The notes: generated by a model from the sequence alone, not told the origin. A DNA stretch of 64,000 bases from Sphingomonas sp. LR60 (GCF_036855935.1 NZ_JASPFK010000001.1:407501-471500); one strand, 5' to 3'; shown: positions 28,647 through 37,832, numbered from the stretch's first letter. Numbers and translations are program-made.

Positions 28647-28672
28647 GGAACCGGCTCGCACGGCGGCGGGTT
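28647..28672 (+). promoter_or_regulatory. Candidate EcfG (general stress sigma) promoter of sodC
   Basis: GGAAC, 17 bp, then GGTT resembles the alphaproteobacterial EcfG consensus GGAAC-N16/17-CGTT with one -10 mismatch. It ends 31 bp upstream of the sodC ATG. The motif is short and could be chance. Confidence 0.3.
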
Positions 28673-28703
28673 GGCGCGAGAGAGATCATAGGGAGGAGCG
28701 ACG

Positions 28704-29246
28704 ATGCGACAGGTTATGATGATGTCGGGTATCGGGCTGGCGGCGCTGTCGCTGGCGGCGTGCAACGACGAGGGCAAGATGGACACCGGCACGCCGGTCG
28801 CGGGCGGCGCGCGCGCGGTGGCGATGCTGGCGACCGCGACCGGCGCGCCGGTCGGCCGCGCGAGCGCGACCGAGGTGGCGGGCGGCGTGCGCTTCACCAT
28901 CGACGCCACGGGCATGCCGGCGGGGACGCATGGCGCACACGTCCATATGGTCGGGCGCTGCGACGCGCCGGACTTCACGAGCGCGGGCGGACACTGGAAC
29001 CCGACCCAGAAGAAGCACGGCACGATGAACCCGCAGGGGCCGCATCAGGGCGACCTGCAGAACCTCGTCATCGGCAGCGACGGGCGCGGGACGATCGGCG
29101 CGGTGATCCCGGGGGCGACGCTGGCCGGGCTGCTGGATGCCGATGGCGCGGCGATGGTGATCCACGCCGGACCGGACGACCTGATGACCGACCCAAGCGG
29201 CAATTCGGGTGGACGGATCGCGTGCGGGGTGTTCCAGGCTTCGTGA
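28704..29246 (+). CDS. sodC: Cu/Zn superoxide dismutase, lipoprotein form
   Basis: 180 residues; dismutates superoxide in the periplasm. A lipobox (LSLAAC) follows a short signal sequence, so the mature protein is probably membrane-anchored through Cys21. The metal ligands are visible in AHVHMVGRCD, SAGGHWNP, PHQGDLQNL and MVIHAGPDD; GGRIACGVF carries the second disulfide Cys. GGGAGGAG precedes the ATG. It stands alone between the CDP-alcohol enzyme and a convergent MFS gene. Confidence 0.95.
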   Translation: MRQVMMMSGIGLAALSLAACNDEGKMDTGTPVAGGARAVAMLATATGAPVGRASATEVAGGVRFTIDATGMPAGTHGAHVHMVGRCDAPDFTSAGGHWNPTQKKHGTMNPQGPHQGDLQNLVIGSDGRGTIGAVIPGATLAGLLDADGAAMVIHAGPDDLMTDPSGNSGGRIACGVFQAS

Positions 29247-29268
29247 AGCCACTTCGCCGACGCTGAGG

Positions 29269-30819
29269 TCAGATCGGCTCCCCCGCTGCCTGCGCGCGCG
29301 CTTCCCGCGTTCGCTCGGCGGCGGGGAAGCGGCGGTAGGCTGCCAGCCCCGCCGCCAGGGTGATCGGCACGCTGAGCAGTAGCGACAGCATTCCCGTCGA
29401 CAGGCTGCCGCTGAGCGTCGAGATCCGCCCGGCGAGATACGGACCGAGCGCCAGTCCGATCAGCGTCGTGCCGATGAAGAAGGTCGCGGTCGCGGTGCCG
29501 CGCATGCGGGGCAGCACCAGGTCCTGCGTCGCGGCCGCCGCGGCACCCAGCCCCCAGGCCGCGAAGATCTGTGCGCAGAACACGCAGACATAGAGCACCA
29601 CCGGCGTCGCGGTGGTGTAGCCGGCGATCATGAACGGCACCGGCAGCACCGCGCTGGCCAGCACGGGCACCAGCCGGCCGGCCGGGTTGCTGCGCCGGAG
29701 CCGGTCGGCGATCAATCCGCCGGTGGTCACGCCGATGAATCCCGCTGCCGCGCCCGCGCCGCCGATGAACAGCCCGGCCTCTGCGGGCGAGACGCCGAGC
29801 ACGCGGATCGCATAGGGCGCTGCCCAGAAGCTCGAGGCATAGGCCATGAAGGCGTTGAGCCCATAGGCGATCACGGTGCAAAGGAAGGCGGGCGTGCCGA
29901 GGATCAGCGCGAAGGTCGGCGGGTCGCGGTGCCGCAGCGCGCAGCCCCAGGAGAAGACGGCATAACCGCCGACGCCGACCGCGACCCATTGCGGCAGCGG
30001 CTCGCCGAACGCGCGGAGTAGCGCGACGAGCGCGACGGTGACGGCCAGCCCTGCGAGGTTGACGAGCAGCGCGCGCCGCCCGAGCCGCGCCGCGCCGATC
30101 AGGGTCAGCGGCGGCAGGATCGTGACCAGCTCGTCGAGGAAAGCGCGGAAGGGCGCCGGGTGCGGGGGCGGTGTGGGCAGCCCTTCGACCGCACCGCGCA
30201 CCGGTTCGCGCAACGTCGCGACGACCATCGCCAGCACCAGCCCCGGCACGCCGACCGCAAGGAACGCCGCCTGCCAGCCGGCGAGCCCAAGCGGGCCGCC
30301 GCCGGGGTAGGCGCGGTTCCAGTTCTGGACGATCAGCCCGCCGATGAACAGCGAGCAGCCACCGCCGACATACAGGCCCGCCGAATAGATCGAGAGCGCG
30401 GTGGCACGCAGGCGCTTGGGGAAATAATCCGAGATCAGCGAATAGGCCGAGGGGGAAGCGGTCGCCTCGCCGACGCCGACCCCGACGCGCGCGGCGGCGA
30501 GCTGCGCGCCGTTTGCGGACAGGCCCGACAGCGCGGTCATCGCCGACCAGAGCGTCAGCCCGGCGGTCATCAGCCGAACGCGGTGCCAATTGTCCGCCAA
30601 CCGCCCCAGCGGGATGCCGAACAGCGCGTAGAAGACGCCGAACGCCGTCCCGTAGAGAAATCCCAGATCCTCGTCGCGAAGGTTGAGATCGCGCTTGATG
30701 TCCTCGGCGAGGATCGAGATCACCTGACGGTCGACAAAGTTCAGGACATAGACCAGGAACAGCAGCCCCAGCACATACCACGCATAGCCGCTCGCGCGGG
30801 CGTCCTGCTCTCCGGCCAT
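29269..30819 (-). CDS. MFS transporter, Spinster-type
   Basis: 516 residues with about twelve membrane helices. The start region YVLNFVDRQVISILAEDIKRDLNL and the motif FGIPLGRLADNWHR are typical of the Spinster-like MFS family, which in bacteria has varied or unknown substrates. A larger-than-usual central insertion (residues about 240-290) lies between helices 6 and 7. GGGAGG precedes the ATG, but that site is the 3' arm of a small hairpin (30825-30842). Convergent with sodC, 22 bp apart. Confidence 0.88.
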   Translation of the reverse strand: MAGEQDARASGYAWYVLGLLFLVYVLNFVDRQVISILAEDIKRDLNLRDEDLGFLYGTAFGVFYALFGIPLGRLADNWHRVRLMTAGLTLWSAMTALSGLSANGAQLAAARVGVGVGEATASPSAYSLISDYFPKRLRATALSIYSAGLYVGGGCSLFIGGLIVQNWNRAYPGGGPLGLAGWQAAFLAVGVPGLVLAMVVATLREPVRGAVEGLPTPPPHPAPFRAFLDELVTILPPLTLIGAARLGRRALLVNLAGLAVTVALVALLRAFGEPLPQWVAVGVGGYAVFSWGCALRHRDPPTFALILGTPAFLCTVIAYGLNAFMAYASSFWAAPYAIRVLGVSPAEAGLFIGGAGAAAGFIGVTTGGLIADRLRRSNPAGRLVPVLASAVLPVPFMIAGYTTATPVVLYVCVFCAQIFAAWGLGAAAAATQDLVLPRMRGTATATFFIGTTLIGLALGPYLAGRISTLSGSLSTGMLSLLLSVPITLAAGLAAYRRFPAAERTREARAQAAGEPI

Positions 30820-30824
30820 GCATC

Positions 30825-30842
30825 CTCCCGATTTTTCGGGAG
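30825..30842 (-). promoter_or_regulatory. Hairpin covering the ribosome binding site of the Spinster-type MFS gene
   Basis: In the mRNA, CTCCCGA pairs with TCGGGAG across AAAA; the 3' arm contains the Shine-Dalgarno GGGAGG six nt before the ATG. The start would be masked when the hairpin is closed, so translation might respond to temperature or a bound factor. This is inferred from pairing only. Confidence 0.45.
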
Positions 30843-30919
30843 CGTAACAGAGTAATGGGGCGAGGGAAGAGGACGCTCTTTGCTCTTCTTCTCCGGGGCT
30901 ACTCCGGGGCGACGGCTCG

Positions 30920-31462
30920 TTAGTCCAGCGGCCACCTTGCCACCGGCTCGTAGTGCGCGCCTTCGTGGCCGAGGATGCTCTCGTAGAGAGTCAGGTGCGG
31001 CATCGTGAAATCGGGCGAGGCGAGTGCGGCGTGGTCGGCGATCCAGCGGTCGATCAGCGCCGGGTCACCCGCCGTGCGCGAGAAACGCGCGAGGGTGATG
31101 TGCGGGAGATAGCGACGGGTGTCGGGTGCGATCCCGGCGCGGGCGAGCGCCTGGTCGACCTTGCGGTGGAGCGCGGCAAGCGGCTCGACCGGGAAGACGC
31201 GTGCCCAGAGCGTGTCGATCCGGCCACGCTTGTCGAACGTGCCCGCTCCGTCGAGCCGCACCGTCGGGGTGGGCGCGGCGATGCGCGACAAAGCGGTGGC
31301 GACGTCCTCGGCCTGTCGACGATCGACCTCACCGATGAAGCGCACGGTAACGTGAAGCTGCTCATCGTCCTGCCAGCGCGCGCCGGGAAGCCCCTCCATC
31401 GCGTCGAGCAGCAGGGTGCGGATCGCAGGGGGCGGGCGCAGCGCGACGAAGAGGCGGTGCAT
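30920..31462 (-). CDS. thpR: RNA 2',3'-cyclic phosphodiesterase (2H family)
   Basis: 180 residues. The two catalytic HxT motifs are HVTVRF (residues about 39-44) and HITLARF (about 124-130), the mark of the 2H phosphoesterases related to LigT/ThpR, which open 2',3'-cyclic phosphates or ligate tRNA halves in vitro. MHRLFVALRPP is a typical N-terminus. The frame is open upstream, but that region overlaps the promoter area of the divergent BAX-inhibitor gene. Cytoplasmic. Confidence 0.92.
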   Translation of the reverse strand: MHRLFVALRPPPAIRTLLLDAMEGLPGARWQDDEQLHVTVRFIGEVDRRQAEDVATALSRIAAPTPTVRLDGAGTFDKRGRIDTLWARVFPVEPLAALHRKVDQALARAGIAPDTRRYLPHITLARFSRTAGDPALIDRWIADHAALASPDFTMPHLTLYESILGHEGAHYEPVARWPLD

Positions 31463-31583
31463 GGGGCTGTAACGAACCTTTGCTGGATCGGATGCGCGCG
31501 CGCGGCTCGCTTGAAAAGCGGGAACCGACGCGCGATATTCCCCGTATCCGACCCATTCGTTCGGATGAAGGAGCAAAGAGACA

Positions 31584-32324
<741 letters not shown>

Positions 32325-32352
32325 TCCGCGGGATTGAGTGACGGAACGTCTG

Positions 32353-32386
32353 GGGCTCGGCGGGTGACTGCCGGGCCCTTTCTCTT
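32353..32386 (+). terminator. Intrinsic terminator after the BAX-inhibitor gene
   Basis: GGGCTCGGCGG (32353-32363) pairs with CTGCCGGGCCC (32368-32378), with two G-T pairs, over a GTGA loop and is followed by TTTCTCTT. It separates the gene from the transglutaminase gene that starts at 32404. Confidence 0.8.
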
Positions 32387-32403
32387 GTGTGGAAGGGGCG
32401 AGG

Positions 32404-33177
32404 ATGCGCCTGTCGATCGAGGCGGTGCTGGATTACGGCTTTCCCGCCGCCGCCGATGTATTGCTGCAGATCGAGGTCGCGGCGCTGCCCGATCAGTTGC
32501 TGGAGACCCAATCGCTGGTGATCGAGTCGGATCACCCGATCCGCGCGGTGGCGGGCGAGGACGGGATCGGGCAACGTTGCTGGGCGCGCGCCGAGCACCG
32601 GCTGGTGGCGCGCTATAATGCGATCGTCGCGATCGACCGCCCGACTGTTCGGCTCGACCTGTTACCCGCCACCCCGGCGGCTCGGCTGCCCGCGGCGACG
32701 ATCCCGTATCTGCTGCCGAGCCGGTACATCGAGGCCGATCGGTTCGATCATTTCGTGCGGCGCACGTTCGATGGACTGAGTGGCGGCGCGCTGGCGGTGG
32801 CGCTCGCCGACTGGGTGCGCGACAATCTCGACTACGCCCCGGTCGCGCCGGGCGGTGGCGCGCTGCATACCTTCGCGGAGCGGCGTGGCGTGTGTCGCGA
32901 CTATGCGCACCTGCTGGTCGCTTTGGCAAGGGCAGCGGAGATCCCGGCGCGCTGCGTGTCGGTCTATGCGCCCGGCGTCGATCCGCCCGACTTCCATGCG
33001 GTCGCGCAGGTGTGGCTGGACGGAGCGTGGCATCTGCTCGACGCGACCGGCATGGCGCATCCCGATGAGATCGCGTTGGTCGGTGTCGGGCGTGACGCGA
33101 CCGATATCGCATTCATGACGATCTTCGGCATGGCCAGCCTGTGGGAGCAGCGCGTGCGGGTGACGCGGCTACCCTAG
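32404..33177 (+). CDS. Transglutaminase-like domain protein
   Basis: 257 residues. An N-terminal beta domain (1-110) is followed by a transglutaminase core with Cys164 (RGVCRDYAH), His198 (DFHAVAQVWL) and Asp213 (LLDATG). No signal peptide, so cytoplasmic. Bacterial proteins of this type are probably proteases or amidases rather than crosslinkers. The ATG at 32404 follows GAAGGGG. Ordinary length and arrangement for alphaproteobacteria. Confidence 0.9.
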   Translation: MRLSIEAVLDYGFPAAADVLLQIEVAALPDQLLETQSLVIESDHPIRAVAGEDGIGQRCWARAEHRLVARYNAIVAIDRPTVRLDLLPATPAARLPAATIPYLLPSRYIEADRFDHFVRRTFDGLSGGALAVALADWVRDNLDYAPVAPGGGALHTFAERRGVCRDYAHLLVALARAAEIPARCVSVYAPGVDPPDFHAVAQVWLDGAWHLLDATGMAHPDEIALVGVGRDATDIAFMTIFGMASLWEQRVRVTRLP

Positions 33178-33238
33178 GAACGCGGTCGCACGAGCGGCGT
33201 TGAGATGTGAACCAATGTGTCCGGATGAGGAGGGTATG

Positions 33239-33532
33239 ATGACCGAAGCGAGCCCGATCGACGACCGCGCGCTCGACAGCCTGTCGGTAGCGCCCGATGC
33301 CGGCAATGCCGGTGGATCGAAGGACGCCCGACAGGATGCGGGGCAGGACCGCTCCATCGAGAAAAGACTGGCCAAGCATCCGGGTAGCGAGGATGCGCGC
33401 CTGGACGCTGGACTCGATGAGACGATGGACGCGTCCGACCCGGTGTCGATCACGCAGCCTGGCCGCAGCGAGCCGGCGCCTTCGTCCGGCTTCGATGCAG
33501 CGGAAGAGGCGGAGCGCCAGCGCGACGCCTGA
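33239..33532 (+). CDS. Small acidic hypothetical protein
   Basis: 97 residues, strongly hydrophilic and Asp/Ala/Ser-rich, no Cys, almost certainly disordered. Two ATGs are adjacent; the second (33239) has the better spacing to AGGAGG. The good ribosome site is the main support that it is a gene. It follows the transglutaminase by 61 bp. Function unknown. Confidence 0.65.
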   Translation: MTEASPIDDRALDSLSVAPDAGNAGGSKDARQDAGQDRSIEKRLAKHPGSEDARLDAGLDETMDASDPVSITQPGRSEPAPSSGFDAAEEAERQRDA

Positions 33533-33771
33533 TACGTACGTGTCCGCGCCGCCGGTCGGGGAAGAGCCCCGGGCGGCGGCGCGTCGATTGTTGCGCGTAA
33601 CCGTCCCTGACCTTCATATCTGACGTTACTACTCCGTTCGTCGCATCTATGTTGCGGTGCGGCACGGGCCATGCTGACTTGTGACAGTCGGAAGACGGCG
33701 CCGTTAAGCCAAACGTTAACCACTTTGGCGCATTCTTCCGGGCATTGGATCATGCACGGCGGGGTGTGACG

Positions 33772-34320
33772 ATGGGTAGAATGAAGGCAGCCGAAGGGGC
33801 GATGACGCTGGCCGAGATGAAGGAGTTCGCGACCTTCCCTGCAGCGACGCAGCGGTACATTCGCCGCAGTCTCGACGTCGGTCTCGATCGCGATGACGCA
33901 CTGGCGCGCTGGTCGCGCGATATCGTCGAGGCGGCGAGCATCCGGGCGCAGGCACAGCATTATCGCCGCCTTGCCGGGATCCGCGCGCTGGTTCCCGACG
34001 ACAGCGGCCTCGATGCCGCCGAACAGGTGCTCGCACCGCTGATCACGCTGGCGGCGTTCGATCTGGGGCAGGGGCGGATCACCTCCTTCTCGGCGTTCCG
34101 TTTCCTGTTCGAACGGCTGGTCGGTGCGAAGGTGCGGCCGTGGCTGCCATCGGCCTTTTGCTCGGCGGCGGCGATGCCGCATCTGCATCCGGAACTGCGG
34201 CGTCAGTTGCTCCAGTCGATCAGCGAGGCGGCGGCGACGGCGTCCGGTTGGTCGTCACGGCAGCCGGCGTTCTTCCCGCATTGGGTCGAGAAGGTCGACA
34301 CGGCCGCGCTGCCGCATTGA
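33772..34320 (+). CDS. Conserved hypothetical protein
   Basis: 182 residues, largely helical, no signal peptide or membrane span. It starts MGRMKAAEGAMTLAEMKEFATFPAA and shows no enzymatic motif I recognise. Upstream in-frame GTG and TTG codons would add up to nine residues; the ATG at 33772 follows a GGGG-rich ribosome-site candidate. The 239 bp before it hold no gene or clear signal. It converges on the barstar gene with a 3-bp gap. Confidence 0.6.
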   Translation: MGRMKAAEGAMTLAEMKEFATFPAATQRYIRRSLDVGLDRDDALARWSRDIVEAASIRAQAQHYRRLAGIRALVPDDSGLDAAEQVLAPLITLAAFDLGQGRITSFSAFRFLFERLVGAKVRPWLPSAFCSAAAMPHLHPELRRQLLQSISEAAATASGWSSRQPAFFPHWVEKVDTAALPH

Positions 34321-34323
34321 TCG

Positions 34324-34608
34324 TCAGGTGAAGCGCAGCGCGATCGGCAGCTGCGTGTCGCGTGCGGCATCGTCGAAGACGCCGCGCACGCGGTCGAGAT
34401 AGGTGAGCAGCGGCGCCGGGAGCGGCGTGCTGATCGCGATCTCGACGGTCAGCGGTGGGCGGATGCGATTTTCTCCCGCCACCAACCCGTCGTAAAGCGC
34501 GTCGAGATTGGGGCCGTGCCAATCGGGCGCGCCGAGCGCCGGCAACAGCGCCGCCCAGAAGTCCTCGCGTTGCTGCCAATCGCGCGCGTCGAGCACTATC
34601 AGCGACAT
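34324..34608 (-). CDS. Barstar-like RNase inhibitor
   Basis: 94 residues. The family pattern is clear: LDARDW...FWAALLPALGAPDWHGPNLDALYDGLVAG, matching the barstar helix that plugs the barnase active site, with the conserved W-x-G-x-N-L-D-A-L. Barstar inhibits extracellular guanyl-specific RNases. No barnase-like gene lies in the window. Its start overlaps the end of the extensin-like gene by 10 nt, so the two are coupled. Confidence 0.88.
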   Translation of the reverse strand: MSLIVLDARDWQQREDFWAALLPALGAPDWHGPNLDALYDGLVAGENRIRPPLTVEIAISTPLPAPLLTYLDRVRGVFDDAARDTQLPIALRFT

Positions 34609-35288
34609 GCGCGCCAGCCTTTCTCACCGCGCGCCGCCTGGTCGAGGTGGAAGTGATCGCGATGCGCGGCATTGTAGTCGGGCGACAGGACCGTCGCGAA
34701 CAGTCCGCACGCGCCATCGCGTACCTCGCGCAGGAACGCCGCTTTGGGCCCGCCTTCCTTCCAATCGCGCGCGACGCTGATCCGCGTGCCGTTCGACAGG
34801 CGGAAGCCGGCGATGTCGATCGCGTCGGCGGTTGAATGTTCGCTCCACGCTCCGGCGTCGCGGCCGTAGAGGCGGCGACACGAATAGCTGCCGAAATGAT
34901 CGATGCGCGTGACGCGGGCGTCGAAATGGCGGCGCGCGGCGGGGAGCAGCACGTTCCACTCCCACATCGTCAACGCAGCCGCGACCGGACAGGCGATGCC
35001 GAGGTTGGAGGGTGACAGCGCGGTGCTGCGCGCGCCGCCGGCGGTCAGCCGCACCGCATCGTCATAGCCGCATCGGCCGTCGCGGCGTGCGGGCAGGGCA
35101 GTGAAGCGTACCCCGGCCTGTGTCAGCAATCCGCGGCACGCGTTCGCATCGCCGGTCAGCCCCGCCAGCTTGCGCCCGGTGAACAGACCGACCGGCTGGC
35201 CGAGATCGAGTGGGGTCCACGGCAGGTCCTGGGGTCGTCCGCGCAGCATCGCCCAGGTGACGAGCGCGAGCGTGGCGAGCAGCGCCAA
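34599..35288 (-). CDS. Extensin-like C-terminal domain protein (M15-peptidase-like)
   Basis: 229 residues from a TTG with GGAG seven nt upstream. An N-terminal membrane anchor (LLATLALVTWAML) is followed by the extensin-like domain: NACRGLLTQAGVRFTAL, CPVAAALTMWEWNVLLPAARRHF, SYSCRRLYG, WSEHSTADAIDIAGF and HRDHFHLD. The HSTADAIDI and DHFHLD motifs mirror the zinc site of D-Ala-D-Ala carboxypeptidases of the M15/VanY type, so a periplasmic peptidoglycan role is plausible. A longer reading in the same frame would overlap the NUDIX gene by 100 bp and is rejected. Confidence 0.83.
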   Translation of the reverse strand: MALLATLALVTWAMLRGRPQDLPWTPLDLGQPVGLFTGRKLAGLTGDANACRGLLTQAGVRFTALPARRDGRCGYDDAVRLTAGGARSTALSPSNLGIACPVAAALTMWEWNVLLPAARRHFDARVTRIDHFGSYSCRRLYGRDAGAWSEHSTADAIDIAGFRLSNGTRISVARDWKEGGPKAAFLREVRDGACGLFATVLSPDYNAAHRDHFHLDQAARGEKGWRACR

Positions 35289-35326
35289 TGCAACGCTCCA
35301 TCCGGCGATGTGTCGGATCGCGCCCG

Positions 35327-36067
35327 CTACCCGCGCTGCACGCGATCGCGGCGCTCGGCGGTGACGGGGTAGCCGAGGTCGTCGGGAATGCAGAGATATT
35401 CCTCCCCGTCGCGAAGTTCGAACCACGGCACCACGAGGCGCACGGGGAACGCGCGCGCCTGCGCGACCGCAGCCGCATAAGTGCGGAACAGGGCAAGCCG
35501 CTCGAGGTTGCGGCGCGTGGGAAAGATCAGCGACAGACGTCCCGCATCGGCATCGACGAGCATCGCCTGAGCGCTCGACCAGCAGAGCCGGACGTTCTCG
35601 GTGCCGTCGACCTGCGGCGCGGGCGCGTCGGCGGGAAGTGCGGCGAGATAGAAGCGCGTGTCGTAGCGGCGCACCGGGCTATATTCGGGGCGCCAGCGGG
35701 CGAACGGCACCAGGGCGTCGAGATCGAGCGTGGCGCCCGCTGCCGCCAGCGCCTCGCCGAAGGTCGCGCCACTGCCTAGCGCAGCGCGGATCGTCGCGAT
35801 CATGGATGCATCGGGGACAGTGGCGAAGCCGACCGGCAGGGCTGCCTCCTCGATCGTCTCGCGGATCGCCGCGATGCGCGCGGCGCCTTCGTCTATATCC
35901 GCCATTCCGAACGCACGGGCGAGATCATGATCGCCGGGGTCGACGCGGCCGCCGGGAAAGACCATCGCGCCGGGCGCAAAGGCCATGATGCCGGCACGTT
36001 CGACCATCAATATGTCGGGGGGACCGTCGGCACGATCGCGCATAACCACCAGCGTGGCGGCGGGCAT
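35327..36067 (-). CDS. NUDIX hydrolase
   Basis: 246 residues. The Nudix box is GGRVDPGD...ARIAAIRETIEEAALPVG, with an insertion in its first half as in the larger NUDT19/CoA-type NUDIX proteins; the catalytic REx2EE is intact. Pyrophosphate-linked nucleotides or acyl-CoAs are the likely substrates. The N-terminus (PAATLVVMRDRADGPPDILMVERA) starts at a single ATG. First gene of a probable NUDIX/extensin-like/barstar operon, 45 bp downstream of tRNA-Ala. Confidence 0.9.
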   Translation of the reverse strand: MPAATLVVMRDRADGPPDILMVERAGIMAFAPGAMVFPGGRVDPGDHDLARAFGMADIDEGAARIAAIRETIEEAALPVGFATVPDASMIATIRAALGSGATFGEALAAAGATLDLDALVPFARWRPEYSPVRRYDTRFYLAALPADAPAPQVDGTENVRLCWSSAQAMLVDADAGRLSLIFPTRRNLERLALFRTYAAAVAQARAFPVRLVVPWFELRDGEEYLCIPDDLGYPVTAERRDRVQRG

Positions 36068-36112
36068 CGCGTCGGGTGGAGAAGGGGAAGTTGGGTCATC
36101 ATCGGCGGCGGG

Positions 36113-36188
36113 TGGTGGAGCTGAGGGGAATCGAACCCCTGACCTCTGCAGTGCGATTGCAGCGCTCTCCCATCTGAGCTACAGCCCC
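36113..36188 (-). tRNA. tRNA-Ala (CGC)
   Basis: 76 nt with encoded CCA. The anticodon stem CTGCA/TGCAG encloses the loop ATCGCAC, anticodon CGC (codon GCG). The T arm is AGGGGTTCGATTCCCCT. No integrase or attachment-site duplicate is seen nearby. Confidence 0.96.
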
Positions 36189-36430
36189 GCCCGCCGATGC
36201 CCGGCGTGGCCGGGAGCGACGCCCTTAAACGCGATCTGCGGGCGACGCAACAGCCGTCGCCACCCAACATCCGAAAAATACCGGACGATCAGCCGGTGCG
36301 GACACGCGACGAAAACAACGTTGTGCGAGTGTAACGACAGGAACGAACTGCCGCAGATCAGCTTTCTCCCGGATACTGGCGCGACGCCGCAACGCGGTGC
36401 GCGACCCGTGTCTGACGCAGGAGAATCAAG

Positions 36431-37756
36431 ATGGGCTACGAACGCTATCCGCGCGGTACCGACCCCAAGGGCGATTATTACGGGCGCAGCGAAACGCAGG
36501 ATTATGGTCGCGACTATGGCTCTGGCCGCTCCGGCAGCTATTCGAGCGCGCGCGACTATCAGGCGGCGGGATCGTACGATCGCGACGACGATCGTGGCGG
36601 CCGCAGCAGCTACGGACAGAGCGACGACTACGGGCAACGCAGCGCCGGACGCGACAATTACGGGCAGGGCGACTACGGCCAGTCCAGCTACGGGCGCGAC
36701 AATTCCGGCCAGCGCGAAGGCTATGGCCGTCAGCAGGGTGGCTTCGGCAGCTACGACCGCGATCGTGAGGACCGTGGCTATTCGAGCGGCCAGCGCAGCG
36801 ACTATCGTGACCGGTACAGCGAGCGCTCGGGCGGCGGCTTTGGCCAGCAACAGCGGTACGGCCAGTCGTCGGGCTATGGCCAGAGCAGCGAGAACCATGG
36901 CAGCTACGGTTCGGACGGTCGTCGCTTCAACGACGTCGGCTCGCATCGTCATGACGACGACGACGCCTACCGCGGCGGCGCGCAGAGCCGTCATCGCGAC
37001 CGTGGCGCGAACTACGGACGTCAGCCGCAGGGCTATGACTACGACGATCGTGGGTTCTTCGCGCGCGCCGGCGACGAAGTGCGGAGCTGGTTCGGTGACG
37101 AGGATGCGGAGCGTCGTCGCGAGGCCGACAGCCGCTACGACGAGCGCTATTACCAGCAGCAGGGTCGCTCGGATCGGGACGGCGACTATCACAACTGGCG
37201 CTCGGGCCAGATCGCGGCGCTCGATCGCGACTATGACGAATATCGTCAGGAAAACCGTTCGCGCTTCGAGAATGAATTCTCGTCCTTCCGCAGCGAGCGC
37301 CAGACGCAGCGCACCTCGCTCAACCAGGTGCAGGAGCATTTCGAAGTCGTCGGCTCCGACGGCAGCCACGTCGGCACCGTCGACAAGGTCCGTGGTGACC
37401 GTATCATCCTGACGAAGAACGACGTCGCTGCGGGTGGCCAGCACCATTCGATCCCGTCGCGCTGGATCAAGTCGGTCGAGGACAAGAAGGTCAGCCTGTC
37501 CAAGACCGCCGACGAGGCCAAGCAGCACTGGCGCAACGAGGAGCAGAACCAGGCGATGTTCGGCCATGACGATCGCTCCGGCAATCGCGACCGGATGCAG
37601 GGTTCGTCGACGTCCTCGGCCACCAGCGGGTCGACGACGACGGGAACGACGACCGGGTCGTCGACCACCGGGTCCACGGCCGCAGGGTCCACGACGACCG
37701 GCACGACCGATCAGAAGGACACCAACCTGAACAGCAGCTTCTCCGGCACGTATTGA
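36431..37756 (+). CDS. Tyr-Gly-Gln-rich low-complexity protein with SWFGD and DUF2171 domains
   Basis: 441 residues in four parts. Residues 1-205 are a low-complexity stretch rich in Tyr, Gly, Ser, Gln, Arg and Asp, with six YGQ triplets and about thirteen YG pairs (SYGQSDDYGQ, NYGQGDYGQSSYG). Residues 210-235 carry an SWFGD motif (AGDEVRSWFGDEDAE). Residues about 300-370 are DUF2171 (FEVVGSDGSHVGTVDKVRGDRI), a PRC-barrel-like domain. The tail (about 395-425) is Ser/Thr/Gly-only. No signal peptide. DUF2171/SWFGD proteins are often stress-linked in sphingomonads. GGAG precedes the ATG and a strong terminator follows. Function unknown. Confidence 0.88.
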   Translation: MGYERYPRGTDPKGDYYGRSETQDYGRDYGSGRSGSYSSARDYQAAGSYDRDDDRGGRSSYGQSDDYGQRSAGRDNYGQGDYGQSSYGRDNSGQREGYGRQQGGFGSYDRDREDRGYSSGQRSDYRDRYSERSGGGFGQQQRYGQSSGYGQSSENHGSYGSDGRRFNDVGSHRHDDDDAYRGGAQSRHRDRGANYGRQPQGYDYDDRGFFARAGDEVRSWFGDEDAERRREADSRYDERYYQQQGRSDRDGDYHNWRSGQIAALDRDYDEYRQENRSRFENEFSSFRSERQTQRTSLNQVQEHFEVVGSDGSHVGTVDKVRGDRIILTKNDVAAGGQHHSIPSRWIKSVEDKKVSLSKTADEAKQHWRNEEQNQAMFGHDDRSGNRDRMQGSSTSSATSGSTTTGTTTGSSTTGSTAAGSTTTGTTDQKDTNLNSSFSGTY

Positions 37757-37800
37757 ACGGCCGCGGTTCGCGCCGCCGGAAGGTAGCGCGGCTGTGACGG

Positions 37801-37832
37801 AAAGCCCCGGACCGGATGGTCCGGGGCTTTTT
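37801..37832 (+). terminator. Intrinsic terminator after the low-complexity protein gene
   Basis: AAAGCCCCGGACC and GGTCCGGGGCTTT pair perfectly across GGAT, followed by T's. One of the clearest intrinsic terminators in the window, 44 bp after the stop. Confidence 0.93.

Noticed and set aside
36340..36366. GGAAC followed by GCTTT before the low-complexity protein gene as an EcfG promoter
   Set aside because: The -10 lacks GTT at either allowed spacing, so the match is too weak.
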